Shown one piece after another: positions 52,731-62,462 of a stretch of DNA of 64,000 bases; position 1 is the first letter of the stretch; each line of letters begins with the position of its first letter. This DNA is from Sellimonas catena (GTDB lineage Bacteria; Bacillota; Clostridia; Lachnospirales; Lachnospiraceae): NCBI RefSeq assembly GCF_045063725.1, contig NZ_CP173695.1; one strand, written 5' to 3'. The notes beneath the pieces are model-generated. The model had not been told where the DNA came from. It searched no databases and was given only the letters and a program-made list of their open reading frames with translations. A program made the position numbers and the translations under genes.

Positions 52731-54023
52731 TCAGCTGACTTTCAGTTTAAATTTCTGGATCTCTTTTTCGCTTGAAACCTTCTCAATTTCAGCGCCGAGC
52801 TCTCTTAATTTCTCTTCAAACCGTTCATATCCTCGCTGAATGTAGACAATATCATCCACAATCGTAATACCGTCCGCAGCCAGTCCTGCAAGCACCAGCG
52901 CAGCTCCGGCTCTCAGATCCGGCGCGCTCACTCTGGCTCCGGAGAACCGCTCCACGCCCTCGATTGTCGCTGAATTTCCCTCAATCTTGGAAACCGCTCC
53001 CATGCGCGCAAGCTCATCCAGATATTTAAACCGGTTTTCAAAAATGCTTTCTGTAATCGTACTTGTTCCTTCGCACAATGCCAGCGCAACTCCCATCTGC
53101 GGCTGCATGTCTGTCGGGAATCCCGGATAAGGAAGGGTCTTCACCTGTGTATGACGCAGTTTCCCTTTTGAAACTACACGCACAGCGTCATCAAACTCTT
53201 CCACTTCGCATCCGATCTCTACAAGCTTTGCAATGGTCGCTTCCAGATGCTTCGGAATCACATTGAGTACTGTCACGTCGCCCTTTGTCACGGCTGCTCC
53301 AAACATAAAGGTACCTGCCTCAATCTGATCCGGAATAATAGAATACTCCGCCCCGTGAAGTCTGCTTACACCTTTGATCTTGATCACATCCGTACCTGCG
53401 CCTCTGATATTAGCTCCCATGCTGTTCAGGAAGTTGGCAACATCTACTACATGCGGCTCTTTTGCCACATTTTCAAGAATCGTCATACCCTCTGCCATCG
53501 AAGCTGCCATCATCACATTGATCGTAGCTCCTACGCTGACAACGTCAAAATAAATATGGCTTCCCACAAGTCTGTCCGCATCGGCAAGAATCTTTCCGTG
53601 CTCAATCTCCACTTCCGCTCCAAGGGCACGGAATCCCTTCAAATGCTGATCGATCGGTCTGCTTCCGATATTGCACCCGCCCGGAAGTGCCACCTCCGCG
53701 TGCTTATACTTACCGAGAAGGGCTCCTAAAAGATAATAGGAAGCTCGAATCTTCTTGATATAGTCATAATCAATATTAAAATCATGCACCGCTCCACCGC
53801 TGATCTGTACCGTATGACGGTCAATTCTCTTGATCTGCGCACCGATACCTTCCATTGCTTCTAATAAAACATTGATATCATTCACATCCGGAAGATTATC
53901 AATGTGTACTGTCTCATCCGTCATAATTGCAGCTGCAAGAATTGCAAGCGCCGCGTTTTTGGCTCCCCCTATGACAACTTCGCCAACAAGAGGAGTCCCT
54001 CCCTTAATAATATACTGCTCCAT
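52731..54023 (-). CDS. murA: UDP-N-acetylglucosamine 1-carboxyvinyltransferase
   Basis: A 430-residue MurA, which transfers enolpyruvate to UDP-GlcNAc in the first committed step of peptidoglycan synthesis. IIKGGTPLVGEVVIGGAKNAAL holds the conserved Lys-Asn (K22, N23); C117 in LPGGCNIGSRPID is the fosfomycin-target Cys, so normal sensitivity is expected; FPTDMQPQM and FENRFKYLDEL are family-typical. Full length. It is a single gene here with its own promoter; Gram-positives often carry a second murA elsewhere. Confidence 0.96.
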   Translation of the reverse strand: MEQYIIKGGTPLVGEVVIGGAKNAALAILAAAIMTDETVHIDNLPDVNDINVLLEAMEGIGAQIKRIDRHTVQISGGAVHDFNIDYDYIKKIRASYYLLGALLGKYKHAEVALPGGCNIGSRPIDQHLKGFRALGAEVEIEHGKILADADRLVGSHIYFDVVSVGATINVMMAASMAEGMTILENVAKEPHVVDVANFLNSMGANIRGAGTDVIKIKGVSRLHGAEYSIIPDQIEAGTFMFGAAVTKGDVTVLNVIPKHLEATIAKLVEIGCEVEEFDDAVRVVSKGKLRHTQVKTLPYPGFPTDMQPQMGVALALCEGTSTITESIFENRFKYLDELARMGAVSKIEGNSATIEGVERFSGARVSAPDLRAGAALVLAGLAADGITIVDDIVYIQRGYERFEEKLRELGAEIEKVSSEKEIQKFKLKVS

Positions 54024-54128
54024 ATCACACCTCGACTACTATTTAATCGTATCCGTAATTTCGTCCTGATCTATCTAAATTTTAACTAATGTTCATATAA
54101 ATTTAACAAAGAACACTCTTACCGGATT

Positions 54129-54156
54129 AGTATAGCACAAATTTTCTGTTTGTAAA
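54129..54156 (-). promoter_or_regulatory. Promoter of murA
   Basis: TTTACA (54151-54156), 16-bp spacer, TATACT (54129-54134) on the minus strand, about 106 bp before the start codon. Confidence 0.65.
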
Positions 54157-54221
54157 ACTTTTATTTCTCGTTCCTTTTTGTGCCGACTGCCGGAGATGCA
54201 GACAGACCGGACTATTTATCC

Positions 54222-54737
54222 TCAGTTTTCTCCCCTGATATCACTGAGAACAGCAAGTACTTTTTCAACCGTCTCTCCCATCGATAAACCGTCTTCATTG
54301 ATACGGACATCTGCATACTGTTCAAAAAGTCTGCAGCGTTCATCGTACAGTTCCCGCAGCGTCTGTCCTTCCTTCAGCACAACACCGCGGTTTCTTGCAT
54401 TTTGGATCCGTGCCTCGATCTCTGTATACGGAACGTGCAGATACACAATCGTCCCTATCTCTTTGTAATGCTCCATCGCGTTTTCGCAGTACACGACACT
54501 CCCACCCGGTGCGATCACCGCTTTTTCTGCCTGCACAGACGCATTAACCTGATTTTCGATCTCCAGAAATCCATCCGTTCCTCTTTCTTCAATAATCTCC
54601 CTGAGCAGCTTCCCTTCCTGCTCCTGTATCATAAGATCTGTATCGATAAACCGATATCCCAGACGCTTTGCTGTCACAACACCGATCGTACTTTTTCCAG
54701 ATGCCGGCATACCTATGAAAATGAGATTTTTCTTCAT
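54222..54737 (-). CDS. aroK: Shikimate kinase-like P-loop kinase
   Basis: A 171-residue nucleoside-triphosphate kinase of the shikimate kinase fold: Walker A GMPASGKST (9-17), substrate Asp pair FIDTDLMIQE, E-x-x-F-R-like FLEIENQV and APGGSVVYCE in place of the usual GGG loop. It phosphorylates shikimate in aromatic amino acid synthesis, or a similar small substrate; no other aro gene is nearby, and the altered third Gly leaves some doubt. ATG 54737 follows GAGGAAGG. Confidence 0.78.
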   Translation of the reverse strand: MKKNLIFIGMPASGKSTIGVVTAKRLGYRFIDTDLMIQEQEGKLLREIIEERGTDGFLEIENQVNASVQAEKAVIAPGGSVVYCENAMEHYKEIGTIVYLHVPYTEIEARIQNARNRGVVLKEGQTLRELYDERCRLFEQYADVRINEDGLSMGETVEKVLAVLSDIRGEN

Positions 54738-54859
54738 CTGCCTTCCTCTCTTCTCGTGCCGCATTCTTCATTTTTAGAAAAAACGGTATCGATTTGTATT
54801 TCCATTCATATTTTATCATGGTTTAAACTTTGCGTAAACCCTGTATCCTGACGAAAAAT

Positions 54860-55285
54860 TTAATAATAATGCCTGCAATTTCTGCGATGCCTACATCTTC
54901 TTTGCACAATTTCCTGATACAGAAGAATCTGGACCAGATCCATGAGAGTCTCTTCCCTGTCCTTTTTCTTCCGTTTAAGCTCCTGTGTTTCCACCTGCTC
55001 TTTTTCAATCTCCATGGCAATTTCCTTCTTCTCCCCTTCTTTCATTCTGTCATAAATCCGGCCTGCCATCAGATAGAGAAGCAGACGGTCCGGGTATTCG
55101 TCATAGATCATACTTCCCTCATATTCCATCCGGTCACACTCTTCTTCCACATACGGCAGGATTTTCTTTGCGGACATCGGATACATGCTCTTCATGTATT
55201 CCACATCACGACGGTCTCTTTTTTCCTCACCGTATTCCTTTAAATCCATCGGATAGGCCATATAATAAGGTAGTTTATGTTCCAT
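54860..55285 (-). CDS. Hypothetical protein, charged, coiled-coil
   Basis: 141 residues that I do not recognise. The N-terminus MEHKLPYYMAYPMDLKEYGEEKRDRRDVEYMKSMYP is followed by a Glu/Lys-rich helix (about 78-115) likely to be a coiled coil and a basic tail with RRCRHRRNCRHYY. No signal peptide or membrane helix. AGGAAG upstream is a weak ribosome site. It is likely a real clostridial conserved protein because the frame is long and codon use matches neighbours, but no function can be proposed. Confidence 0.6.
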   Translation of the reverse strand: MEHKLPYYMAYPMDLKEYGEEKRDRRDVEYMKSMYPMSAKKILPYVEEECDRMEYEGSMIYDEYPDRLLLYLMAGRIYDRMKEGEKKEIAMEIEKEQVETQELKRKKKDREETLMDLVQILLYQEIVQRRCRHRRNCRHYY

Positions 55286-55473
55286 ATTTTTCGCACTTCC
55301 TGTCTGATATAATCTACTTTACCATATGCAAAAACTGGAATTTTGCAGCTTGCCTCCTTGTTTTCTTTTATTTTTTCAAATCCGTCCGGTTTCCTTTCAA
55401 AAATGGTGACGTTTCGACTCACTTCTGCTATAATCTCAATGGTGCAAAAAACGCACGAAAGGAATGTTGAGAA

Positions 55474-56574
55474 ATGATAAGAAAAATCATCTGTTTATTT
55501 AAAAATGATATTGTTCTGCTGGTATCTCTGTGTCTGGCTCTTCTGTCCTGCCTGATCACGCCTCCCGGGCCTGCATATCTTGGCTATATCGATTTTCATA
55601 CTTTGATTTTACTTTTCTGCCTGATGCTGATTGTGGAAGGTTTAAGGGAAGCAGGCTTTTTCCTCTATATCGGAGGGCTGCTTTTAAACAGGACTTCTTC
55701 CAGGAGAGGGCTTGCGCTTACCCTCGTATTTTTATGCTTTCTGAGCAGCATGTTCATTACCAACGATGTATCCTTGATTACGTTCGTCCCGTTCGGTATT
55801 CTGATCCTGAAAATGGGCCAGATGGAATCCAGGATCTGTTATCTGACTGTCCTGATGACAATCGCTGCAAATCTGGGAAGCATGTTCACCCCGATCGGAA
55901 ATCCGCAGAACCTCTACCTGTATTCCCTTTCCGGAATGAGTCTTCCGGAATTTTTATGGCTGATGCTGCCTTTTACCGCACTTGCGGCCGTGCTTCTGGC
56001 TCTCTTTTCCTTCTTTGGAACAGAACGCGGATCAATCAGTATTCAGGTCGGAAAGTCCTCGTTTCCCGGCAGAAAAGATCTTCTGTTTTTCGGGATCCTT
56101 TTCCTTTTCTGCCTGTGTTCTGTCGCCGGCTTTCTGCCAGACCGGGCACTTCTGATTCTTGTTGCCGCCCCTCTTTTCTTTCGAAAGAGGAACTTGTTTG
56201 CAAAAATTGATTATGCGCTGCTTTTGACTTTTGTATTCTTTTTTATTTTTGTGGGAAATATCGATCATTTTGAAAGTCTGCGCATCTTTATCCGTTCTGT
56301 GCTCGAGAATCACGAACGGCCGGTCAGCATTCTCGCAAGCCAGGTCATCAGCAATGTTCCGGCTGCCATGCTGCTCTCGAATTACACATCCCGTATTTCC
56401 GAGCTGATCATCGGAACGAACCTTGGCGGCCTTGGCACATTGATTGCCTCCATGGCCAGTCTGATTTCCTACCGGCAGATTTCATCCGGATATCCGGAGC
56501 AAAAAGGAAAATATATCATGATCTTTACCATCTGTAATCTTTTCTTCCTTCTTGTTCTCTATCTGGCCTTTTAG
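55474..56574 (+). CDS. ArsB/NhaD/SLC13-type anion permease
   Basis: A 366-residue membrane protein with about ten helices in two halves. Each half carries the anion-transporter hairpin signature: ITNDVSLITFVP and GSMFTPIGNPQNLYLY in the first, SNVPAAMLLSN and GTNLGGLGTLIASMASL in the second. Relatives carry arsenite, citrate, sulfate or Na+/H+. Shorter than typical family members (about 420). Substrate unknown. AAAGGA precedes ATG 55474. The -10 TATAAT (55429-55434) is clear; the -35 is weak. Confidence 0.85.
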   Translation: MIRKIICLFKNDIVLLVSLCLALLSCLITPPGPAYLGYIDFHTLILLFCLMLIVEGLREAGFFLYIGGLLLNRTSSRRGLALTLVFLCFLSSMFITNDVSLITFVPFGILILKMGQMESRICYLTVLMTIAANLGSMFTPIGNPQNLYLYSLSGMSLPEFLWLMLPFTALAAVLLALFSFFGTERGSISIQVGKSSFPGRKDLLFFGILFLFCLCSVAGFLPDRALLILVAAPLFFRKRNLFAKIDYALLLTFVFFFIFVGNIDHFESLRIFIRSVLENHERPVSILASQVISNVPAAMLLSNYTSRISELIIGTNLGGLGTLIASMASLISYRQISSGYPEQKGKYIMIFTICNLFFLLVLYLAF

Positions 56575-56604
56575 GCAGATCCAAATATCTGTCCCAAAAC
56601 AGTA

Positions 56605-56653
56605 CAGGCAGATACGGAAATGTTGTCAAGAAACAGTTTCCTTCATCTGCCTG
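56605..56653. terminator. Long imperfect hairpin between converging genes
   Basis: CAGGCAGAT (56605-56613) pairs with ATCTGCCTG (56645-56653), with an inner GGAAA/TTTCC step. It stands between the permease and the V-ATPase operon end. It lacks a U-tract, so its role as terminator is uncertain. Confidence 0.45.
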
Positions 56654-56670
56654 ATACATTATCACGCCGT

Positions 56671-57333
56671 CTATGCCTGGCGCTCTTTATAATGATGCGC
56701 ATCTTCCAGCATCATGTCTTTTACTTTCATCAGCCGGATCTGAGAACTTCTCTCATTTTCATCCAGCTTCATCGTGATATAACGGATATTGTCCTGTGTC
56801 TCCGGAATGATGACATGTTCCAGCGCATTGACACGCCGTCTTGTCTTCTCAATCTCCGATGCCATCAGCTGGCATGCCTTTTCGGTTTCTGCCAGCTTTA
56901 ACATATCCGGAAGAATATCGGCAAGTGACTTTACAGCTCCGTCCAGATCGCTGGACGTAAAGGCAAAGCCGTATGAGTAGATATCATTTGCATCGGCGGT
57001 CCTTGTCTTTGTTTCAAAAACAGGGATGTCCACACTCATGACGTTCCGCTCTCCCACCTGAAGTTCCACCGACTGTTTCGGCATCATCAAAGCAGTTTTC
57101 AGAACCTCGCCGGACATACCGGCTCTTGCGATTACAAAGTTTTTGTTTGCCGCCTTGATTCCGGCTTCCACTTTTTCTCTAAGCGCCATATTTTCCCTGA
57201 CCAGATCAAGGAACTGACGCATCAGCTCATCACGTTTATCTTTCAAGAGCTTATGGCCTCTTGTCGCAGTTACCAGCTTTTTCTTCAGCCTCGTCAGCTC
57301 CATACGGGTTGGTGTTACCTGTGTAGATGCCAA
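56671..57333 (-). CDS. ntpD: V-type ATPase subunit D
   Basis: A 220-residue central-stalk subunit: long N-terminal coiled coil (PTRMELTRLKKKLVTATRGHKLLKDKRDELMRQF) and C-terminal coiled coil (EKTRRRVNALEHVIIPETQDNIRYITMKLDENER), joined by a short globular part. It rotates inside the A3B3 ring. Last gene in the operon, 18 nt after subunit B. Confidence 0.95.
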   Translation of the reverse strand: MASTQVTPTRMELTRLKKKLVTATRGHKLLKDKRDELMRQFLDLVRENMALREKVEAGIKAANKNFVIARAGMSGEVLKTALMMPKQSVELQVGERNVMSVDIPVFETKTRTADANDIYSYGFAFTSSDLDGAVKSLADILPDMLKLAETEKACQLMASEIEKTRRRVNALEHVIIPETQDNIRYITMKLDENERSSQIRLMKVKDMMLEDAHHYKERQA

Positions 57334-57351
57334 GCCAGTTCACCCCCATTT

Positions 57352-58722
57352 CTATTTGCCATAATACTGATCCAGATATTTATCATCGATACGTTTCAGC
57401 TCGCTTCTCGGTAAAATAGAGAGCAGCTTCCATCCGATTTCCAGTGTCTCCTCGATAGAACGGTCTGTTCCGTATCCCTGGGAAACGTATTCCTTCTCAA
57501 ATGCATCTGCAAACTTTGCGTAGATCAGGTCAATTTCCGTCAGCGCTGCTTCACCGAGGATGACCATGAGTTCTTTCGCTTCTTTTCCACGTGCATACGC
57601 CGCAAAGAGCTGGTTCATCGTGTTGGAATGATCCGCACGGGTTTTTCCTTCACCGATTCCCTTGTCTTTCAGACGGGACAGAGACGGCAGTACATCGATC
57701 GGCGGCTGAACGCCCTTACGATAAAGATCACGGCTCAGGATGATCTGGCCCTCTGTAATATATCCGGTAAGGTCCGGGATTGGATGGGTCTTGTCATCTT
57801 CCGGCATGGTCAGGATCGGAATCATCGTGATACTTCCGCTCTTTCCTTTCTGACGTCCTGCTCTTTCATACATGGATGCAAGGTCTGTATACATATATCC
57901 CGGATAGCCACGGCGGCCCGGAACTTCTTTACGGGCTGCGGATACTTCACGGAGCGCGTCCGCGTAGTTTGTGATATCCGTCAGAATAACAAGTACGTGC
58001 ATGTTTTTCTCAAACGCAAGGTACTCTGCTGCTGTCAGCGCCATCTTCGGCGTGGAAATACGTTCGATAGCCGGGTCATTTGCAAGGTTGACGAACAGAA
58101 CCGTACGGTCCAGAGCTCCTGTCTCCCGGAAGCTTTCCACAAAGAAGTTGGATTCTTCGAATGTGATACCCATTGCCGCGAATACAACGGCGAACGGTTC
58201 ATCGGTGCCCCGCACTTTTGCCTGTCTTGCGATCTGTGCGGCAAGCTGCGCGTGCGGAAGTCCGGATGCCGAGAAAATCGGAAGTTTCTGTCCACGGACA
58301 AGAGTGTTCAATCCGTCAATTGCGGAAACTCCTGTCTGGATAAACTCTTCCGGATAACTTCTCGCCGCCGGGTTCATCGGGAGACCATTAACATCCAGTC
58401 TCTCTTCCGGAAGGATTTCCGGCCCGCCGTCGATCGGACGTCCCAGTCCGTCAAAGACACGGCCGAGCATGTCTTCTGATACACCAAGCTCCATGCTTCT
58501 TCCAAGGAAACGTACCTTGCTGTTGGAAAGGTTGATTCCTGTCGCACTTTCAAACAGCTGTACAAGTACGGTATCTCCATCTACTTCCAGAACCTTGCAC
58601 CGGCGGGTTTCACCGTTTACAAGTTCAATTTCGCCCAGCTCGTCGTATGCAACGCCTTCTACCCCGCGGACCATCATAAGCGGTCCGGCAACTTCCTGAA
58701 TTGTTCTATATTCTTTTGGCAT
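57352..58722 (-). CDS. ntpB: V-type ATPase subunit B
   Basis: A 456-residue non-catalytic nucleotide-binding subunit. It has the fold of the catalytic subunit but a degenerate P-loop region (IFSASGLPHAQLAAQIARQA); MYTDLASMYERAGRQKGKSGSITMIPILTMPEDDKTHPIPDLTGYITEGQI is the most conserved block and includes the arginine-finger region. Starts 1 nt before the stop of subunit A. Confidence 0.96.
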   Translation of the reverse strand: MPKEYRTIQEVAGPLMMVRGVEGVAYDELGEIELVNGETRRCKVLEVDGDTVLVQLFESATGINLSNSKVRFLGRSMELGVSEDMLGRVFDGLGRPIDGGPEILPEERLDVNGLPMNPAARSYPEEFIQTGVSAIDGLNTLVRGQKLPIFSASGLPHAQLAAQIARQAKVRGTDEPFAVVFAAMGITFEESNFFVESFRETGALDRTVLFVNLANDPAIERISTPKMALTAAEYLAFEKNMHVLVILTDITNYADALREVSAARKEVPGRRGYPGYMYTDLASMYERAGRQKGKSGSITMIPILTMPEDDKTHPIPDLTGYITEGQIILSRDLYRKGVQPPIDVLPSLSRLKDKGIGEGKTRADHSNTMNQLFAAYARGKEAKELMVILGEAALTEIDLIYAKFADAFEKEYVSQGYGTDRSIEETLEIGWKLLSILPRSELKRIDDKYLDQYYGK

Positions 58723-60491
58723 TTAGAAGTCCTCCTTTCCGAATGTGTCCGCTACTTCTGCTGTAAGCTCTTCTGTCACTTTCTGATAAGCATCATCCAG
58801 CTCATCTTCGTGAGTATATTTAAAACGTCCGATCTGCTCGCGTACCGGCATGCCGATCAGCTTGTTCATGGATGCTCCTTCGGAAAGAGCCCTGGAAGAC
58901 TCTTCGTAGAACGCAAGCACAAGTTTCATCATGAGATACTGCTTCTTCAAAGAAGAATACGTGTCAATCTCATGGAAGGAGTTCTGGTGCAGGAAGTCCT
59001 CACGGATGGACCGTGCGGCCTCCATCTTCAGACGGTCGGACGGTGACAGTGCATCCATACCTACCATCTTAACGATTTCGTCAAGTTCTGCTTCATCCTG
59101 AAGGAGTCCCATCATCTTCTGACGGTTATCCATCCAGTCCGCAGCTACTTCTTCGTTGAACCATTTTTCCATATCCTGCAGATACAGCGAATAACTGGTC
59201 AGCCAGTTGATCGCCGGGAAATGTCTCTTGTAAGCCAGGTTGGAATCCAGTCCCCAGAATACCTTTACGATACGAAGGGTTGCCTGGGATACCGGTTCGG
59301 AAATATCACCACCCGGAGGCGATACGGCTCCGATTACGGAAAGAGCCCCCTCTCGTCCGTCTTTTCCAAGAGAAACCACATGTCCTGCACGCTCATAGAA
59401 CTGCGCCAGACGGCTTCCGAGGTAAGCCGGATATCCTTCTTCACCAGGCATTTCTTCCAGACGTCCGGACATCTCACGGAGCGCCTCTGCCCACCGGGAT
59501 GTGGAGTCTGCCATCAAAGCTACGGAATATCCCATATCGCGGAAATATTCCGCGATCGTAATTCCTGTATAAATGGATGCCTCACGCGCTGCAACCGGCA
59601 TATCCGATGTGTTGGCGATCAGAACGGTTCTCTCCATCAGGGACTCGCCTGTCTTCGGGTCCTTCAGTTCCGGGAATTCGTTCAGAACGTCGGTCATCTC
59701 GTTTCCACGCTCTCCACATCCGATATATACGACAATATCTGCTTCCGCCCATTTTGCAAGCTGATGCTGAATAACTGTTTTTCCACTTCCGAATGGTCCC
59801 GAACCGCAGCCACACCGCCTTTTGCAATCGGGAAGAATGTATCGATAACACGCTGTCCTGTGATCAGCGGCATCTCAGGAGCAAGTTTCTTCTGATACGG
59901 ACGTCCACGTCTTACCGGCCATTTCTGCATCATGGTAAGCTCTTTGTCTCCTTCCGGAGTGGAAAGTACCGCAACCACTTCTTCGACAGTGAAAGAACCG
60001 GAACGGATCTCTTTTACTGTTCCTTTTACATTCGGAGGTACCATGATCTTCTGCTGTACGACAATGGTCTCCTGAACAGTTCCGAGCACGTCTCCGCCCT
60101 CAACTTCGTCTCCTACTTTAGCTACCGGAACGAACTCCCATTTCTTGTCCCGTTTCAGGGATGGAACTTCAACTCCGCGTTTCAGGCTGTTTCCGCCTGT
60201 CACTTTCATAATATCATCAAGCGGACGCTGGATACCGTCGTAGATGCTTGTGATCAGTCCAGGTCCAAGCTCTACGGACATCGGCACATCCATGGACTCT
60301 ACCGGTTCGCCCGGTTTCAGTCCCGCCGTTTCTTCATAAACCTGTACAGAGGCCTGATCACCGTGGATTTCGATGATCTCTCCGATTAATCGCTGATCAC
60401 TTACACGAACCACGTCAAACATGTTGGCGTCACGCATTCCTTCAGCGATAACCAGCGGCCCTGCCACTTTCTTTATCGTTCCCTTACTCAT
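58723..60491 (-). pseudogene. ntpA: V-type ATPase catalytic subunit A, frameshifted
   Basis: Two frames together encode a full 589-residue subunit A, but one base is missing at about 59801. The first frame (60491 to 59694) ends normal sequence at IAKGGVAAV and then runs 35 aberrant residues to a stop; the second frame, which gives PGPFGSGKTV (Walker A), GERGNEMTDVLNEFPEL and the rest to 58723, is in the -1 register. Reading GTTCCGGGACCA instead of GTTCGGGACCA restores the family sequence exactly. All other blocks (the non-homologous insert at 110-190, SRWAEALREMSGRLEEMPGEEGYPAYL) are intact. Either a recent mutation or a sequencing error. AGGTGA precedes ATG 60491. Confidence 0.9.
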
Positions 60492-60511
60492 TTCGACAAT
60501 CACCTGCTTTC

Positions 60512-60832
60512 CTAATTACCACCAAACAGAATATCGGAGCCTACGGCCTGCTCTACAGACTTCTTTACCCCTTCGATTCCGGCGCCCGTGTTTCCGCTGA
60601 TTCCAGGAATCTGGATCACAGTCGGCACAATTGCGTCCTTATATCTGTCTATTTCGTGTTTCAAGACAGCTGCCAGAGCTTCGGTCACATAGATGATACC
60701 TGTCTTTGCCTCCGCCAGCTGTACAAATGTCTTCTTTGCCTCCTCCGGGCTGTTTACGGGACAGATGTCAAGACCCAGGGCCGCAAAACCGTAAATGCTG
60801 TCATAATCGCCTAATACTGCTATCTTATACAT
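60512..60832 (-). CDS. ntpF: V-type ATPase subunit F
   Basis: A 106-residue central-stalk subunit: MYKIAVLGDYDSIYGFAALGLDICPV and IIYVTEALAAVLKHEIDRYKDAIVPTVIQIPG match subunit F (NtpG in the Enterococcus naming). Overlaps subunit C by 8 nt. Confidence 0.93.
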   Translation of the reverse strand: MYKIAVLGDYDSIYGFAALGLDICPVNSPEEAKKTFVQLAEAKTGIIYVTEALAAVLKHEIDRYKDAIVPTVIQIPGISGNTGAGIEGVKKSVEQAVGSDILFGGN

Positions 60833-61796
60833 ACATCTCCCTTACCCTTTCCCGGATGGATTCTTCCGGAAGTTCATTTTGCTTTCCGGTCAGTATGATC
60901 CTCACCGTTTTTATTTCATTTTCCCGCGCAAGCACATACGCAACAACCGGTCCGATTGTAAACGGGTTGTATAACTGCGGGCGGATCGTTTCGATAATCC
61001 GGTTGTCGCACCAGCATTCAAAAGCGGAAGCCGACTCTCTCAGTGCCTGCGCTCCTCCTTTATATGCTGTGCCTTCCAGATATTCTGCAATTGTATCTAC
61101 TCCGCCAAGCGCTGCCCTGCAGAGCGCATCGACATCCAGACTTCCGCACTCTGCCATCGCATTTTTCATAAATTCCAGACTTTTTGCGGTTTTCTGTGAA
61201 CGTACCGCGATTTTAATATCCGCCACCGCGACAGTGGACTCGGCATATTCCCGGATAATGTCATCCTCTGCGTTTTTCCCTGCCTGATAGACGGCCTCAA
61301 GAGCCGCCCTGTCAATCATGATGTCACAAAGCTGTCCATCCTGCGTATGCAGAAGTGTCTCATACGCTTCTCTGGCAGCCCCCGCCATGTAATCGGGCAG
61401 CTTTTCGAATTCTTTGTTTTTTACACTGTCCAGTATCTCTCTGGCAGGAATTCTCGTCCCGCTGATGAAAATACCCGGAATCTCTGTTCCGGAAGCTACC
61501 ATTTTAATCGCAGCCTTCAGATTGTGAAAAAGATCCGGGTAAGACAGTACGTCAAACACGGACATATTATCGATCATACCGCCGACTTCCGCCCAGGTCT
61601 TTTCCCGTTCACATGTCAATATCGCTTCAGCATCAGATGGTGTGTCCGCATTTCCCCACCCCTTCTCCTGAAGAAGCTGCAGACATTGTTTTTCATCCCT
61701 GCACGCAAGGAGCTGTTCAATATCCGCCTGGGAAAACAGCGATACTTCCATTGACCTGATCCGCGCAACCGCATAGGTGTATTGATTTTTTGCCAT
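60825..61796 (-). CDS. ntpC: V-type ATPase subunit C
   Basis: A 323-residue AC39/subunit C protein that links the central stalk to the membrane ring; all-helical, with YTYAVARIRSMEVSLFSQADIEQLL at the N-terminus and the EFMKNAMAECGSLDVDALCRAALGG region of the family. AAGGAGG at ATG 61796. Confidence 0.92.
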   Translation of the reverse strand: MAKNQYTYAVARIRSMEVSLFSQADIEQLLACRDEKQCLQLLQEKGWGNADTPSDAEAILTCEREKTWAEVGGMIDNMSVFDVLSYPDLFHNLKAAIKMVASGTEIPGIFISGTRIPAREILDSVKNKEFEKLPDYMAGAAREAYETLLHTQDGQLCDIMIDRAALEAVYQAGKNAEDDIIREYAESTVAVADIKIAVRSQKTAKSLEFMKNAMAECGSLDVDALCRAALGGVDTIAEYLEGTAYKGGAQALRESASAFECWCDNRIIETIRPQLYNPFTIGPVVAYVLARENEIKTVRIILTGKQNELPEESIRERVREMYV

Positions 61797-61830
61797 TGGT
61801 TAAATCCTCCTTCTCGCGGAATTGCGCTGT

Positions 61831-62424
61831 CTAAAAAAATAATAATCTATTAACCTTATCCTGCAGCTCATCCTTTCTGGAATCAAAAAGCGCCCTGAAA
61901 GAGCAGTTTTCCTCAACTCCTCCATATACAAGGACAAAACCGCCTTCCATCCGTCTTGTCTCACCGGAAACAGTAAGACTGCCGCCCTTTTCTTTTGCTG
62001 CCCGGGCGATTTCCGCCCGAAATCCTTCCGGCATCCTTCCAAGGTCTTTTTCGGAAAACAGTATCTCTCCTTCCTTCGGAAGCGCAAATTTTCTAATCAT
62101 TTTTGCAATCACTTCAAAATAGGCTTCTGTCTCCATCGAGCAGAATTTCTGATATGCCTTTTCGATTGTATCGGAAATAATCTCCTGCTTCGCCAAAAGA
62201 AGGGCTGTTCGCCTCTTCTGCTCATCGGCCAGGCGGTGGCGGCTCTCATATCCTGCAAGTTCTTTTTCAGATTTTTCTTCAATCTCCGTCTTCAGGATCT
62301 CCGCCTCTTTTTCTGCTTCCGAAAGGATCGCTTCAGCACGTGATGCGGCGTCCGCTTCTTTCTGTGATGCTGCGGCATCCGCTTCTTCCAGAATCTGGCT
62401 GATCATTTTATCTAATCCAGTCAT
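61831..62424 (-). CDS. ntpE: V-type ATPase subunit E
   Basis: A 197-residue peripheral-stalk subunit: long charged N-terminal coiled coil (about 1-95, Ala/Glu/Lys-rich) and a small C-terminal globular domain with GGFVLVYGGVEENCSFRALFDSRKDELQDKVNRLLF, which caps the A3B3 head. It usually pairs with a subunit G/H, expected upstream of the window. Confidence 0.92.
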   Translation of the reverse strand: MTGLDKMISQILEEADAAASQKEADAASRAEAILSEAEKEAEILKTEIEEKSEKELAGYESRHRLADEQKRRTALLLAKQEIISDTIEKAYQKFCSMETEAYFEVIAKMIRKFALPKEGEILFSEKDLGRMPEGFRAEIARAAKEKGGSLTVSGETRRMEGGFVLVYGGVEENCSFRALFDSRKDELQDKVNRLLFF

Positions 62425-62462
62425 TCTTAAGCTCTCCTTTACTTTTAGATTTTGTCCTGATA

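Noticed and set aside
57628..58479. 283-residue plus-strand open frame
   Set aside because: Antisense shadow of V-ATPase subunit B.
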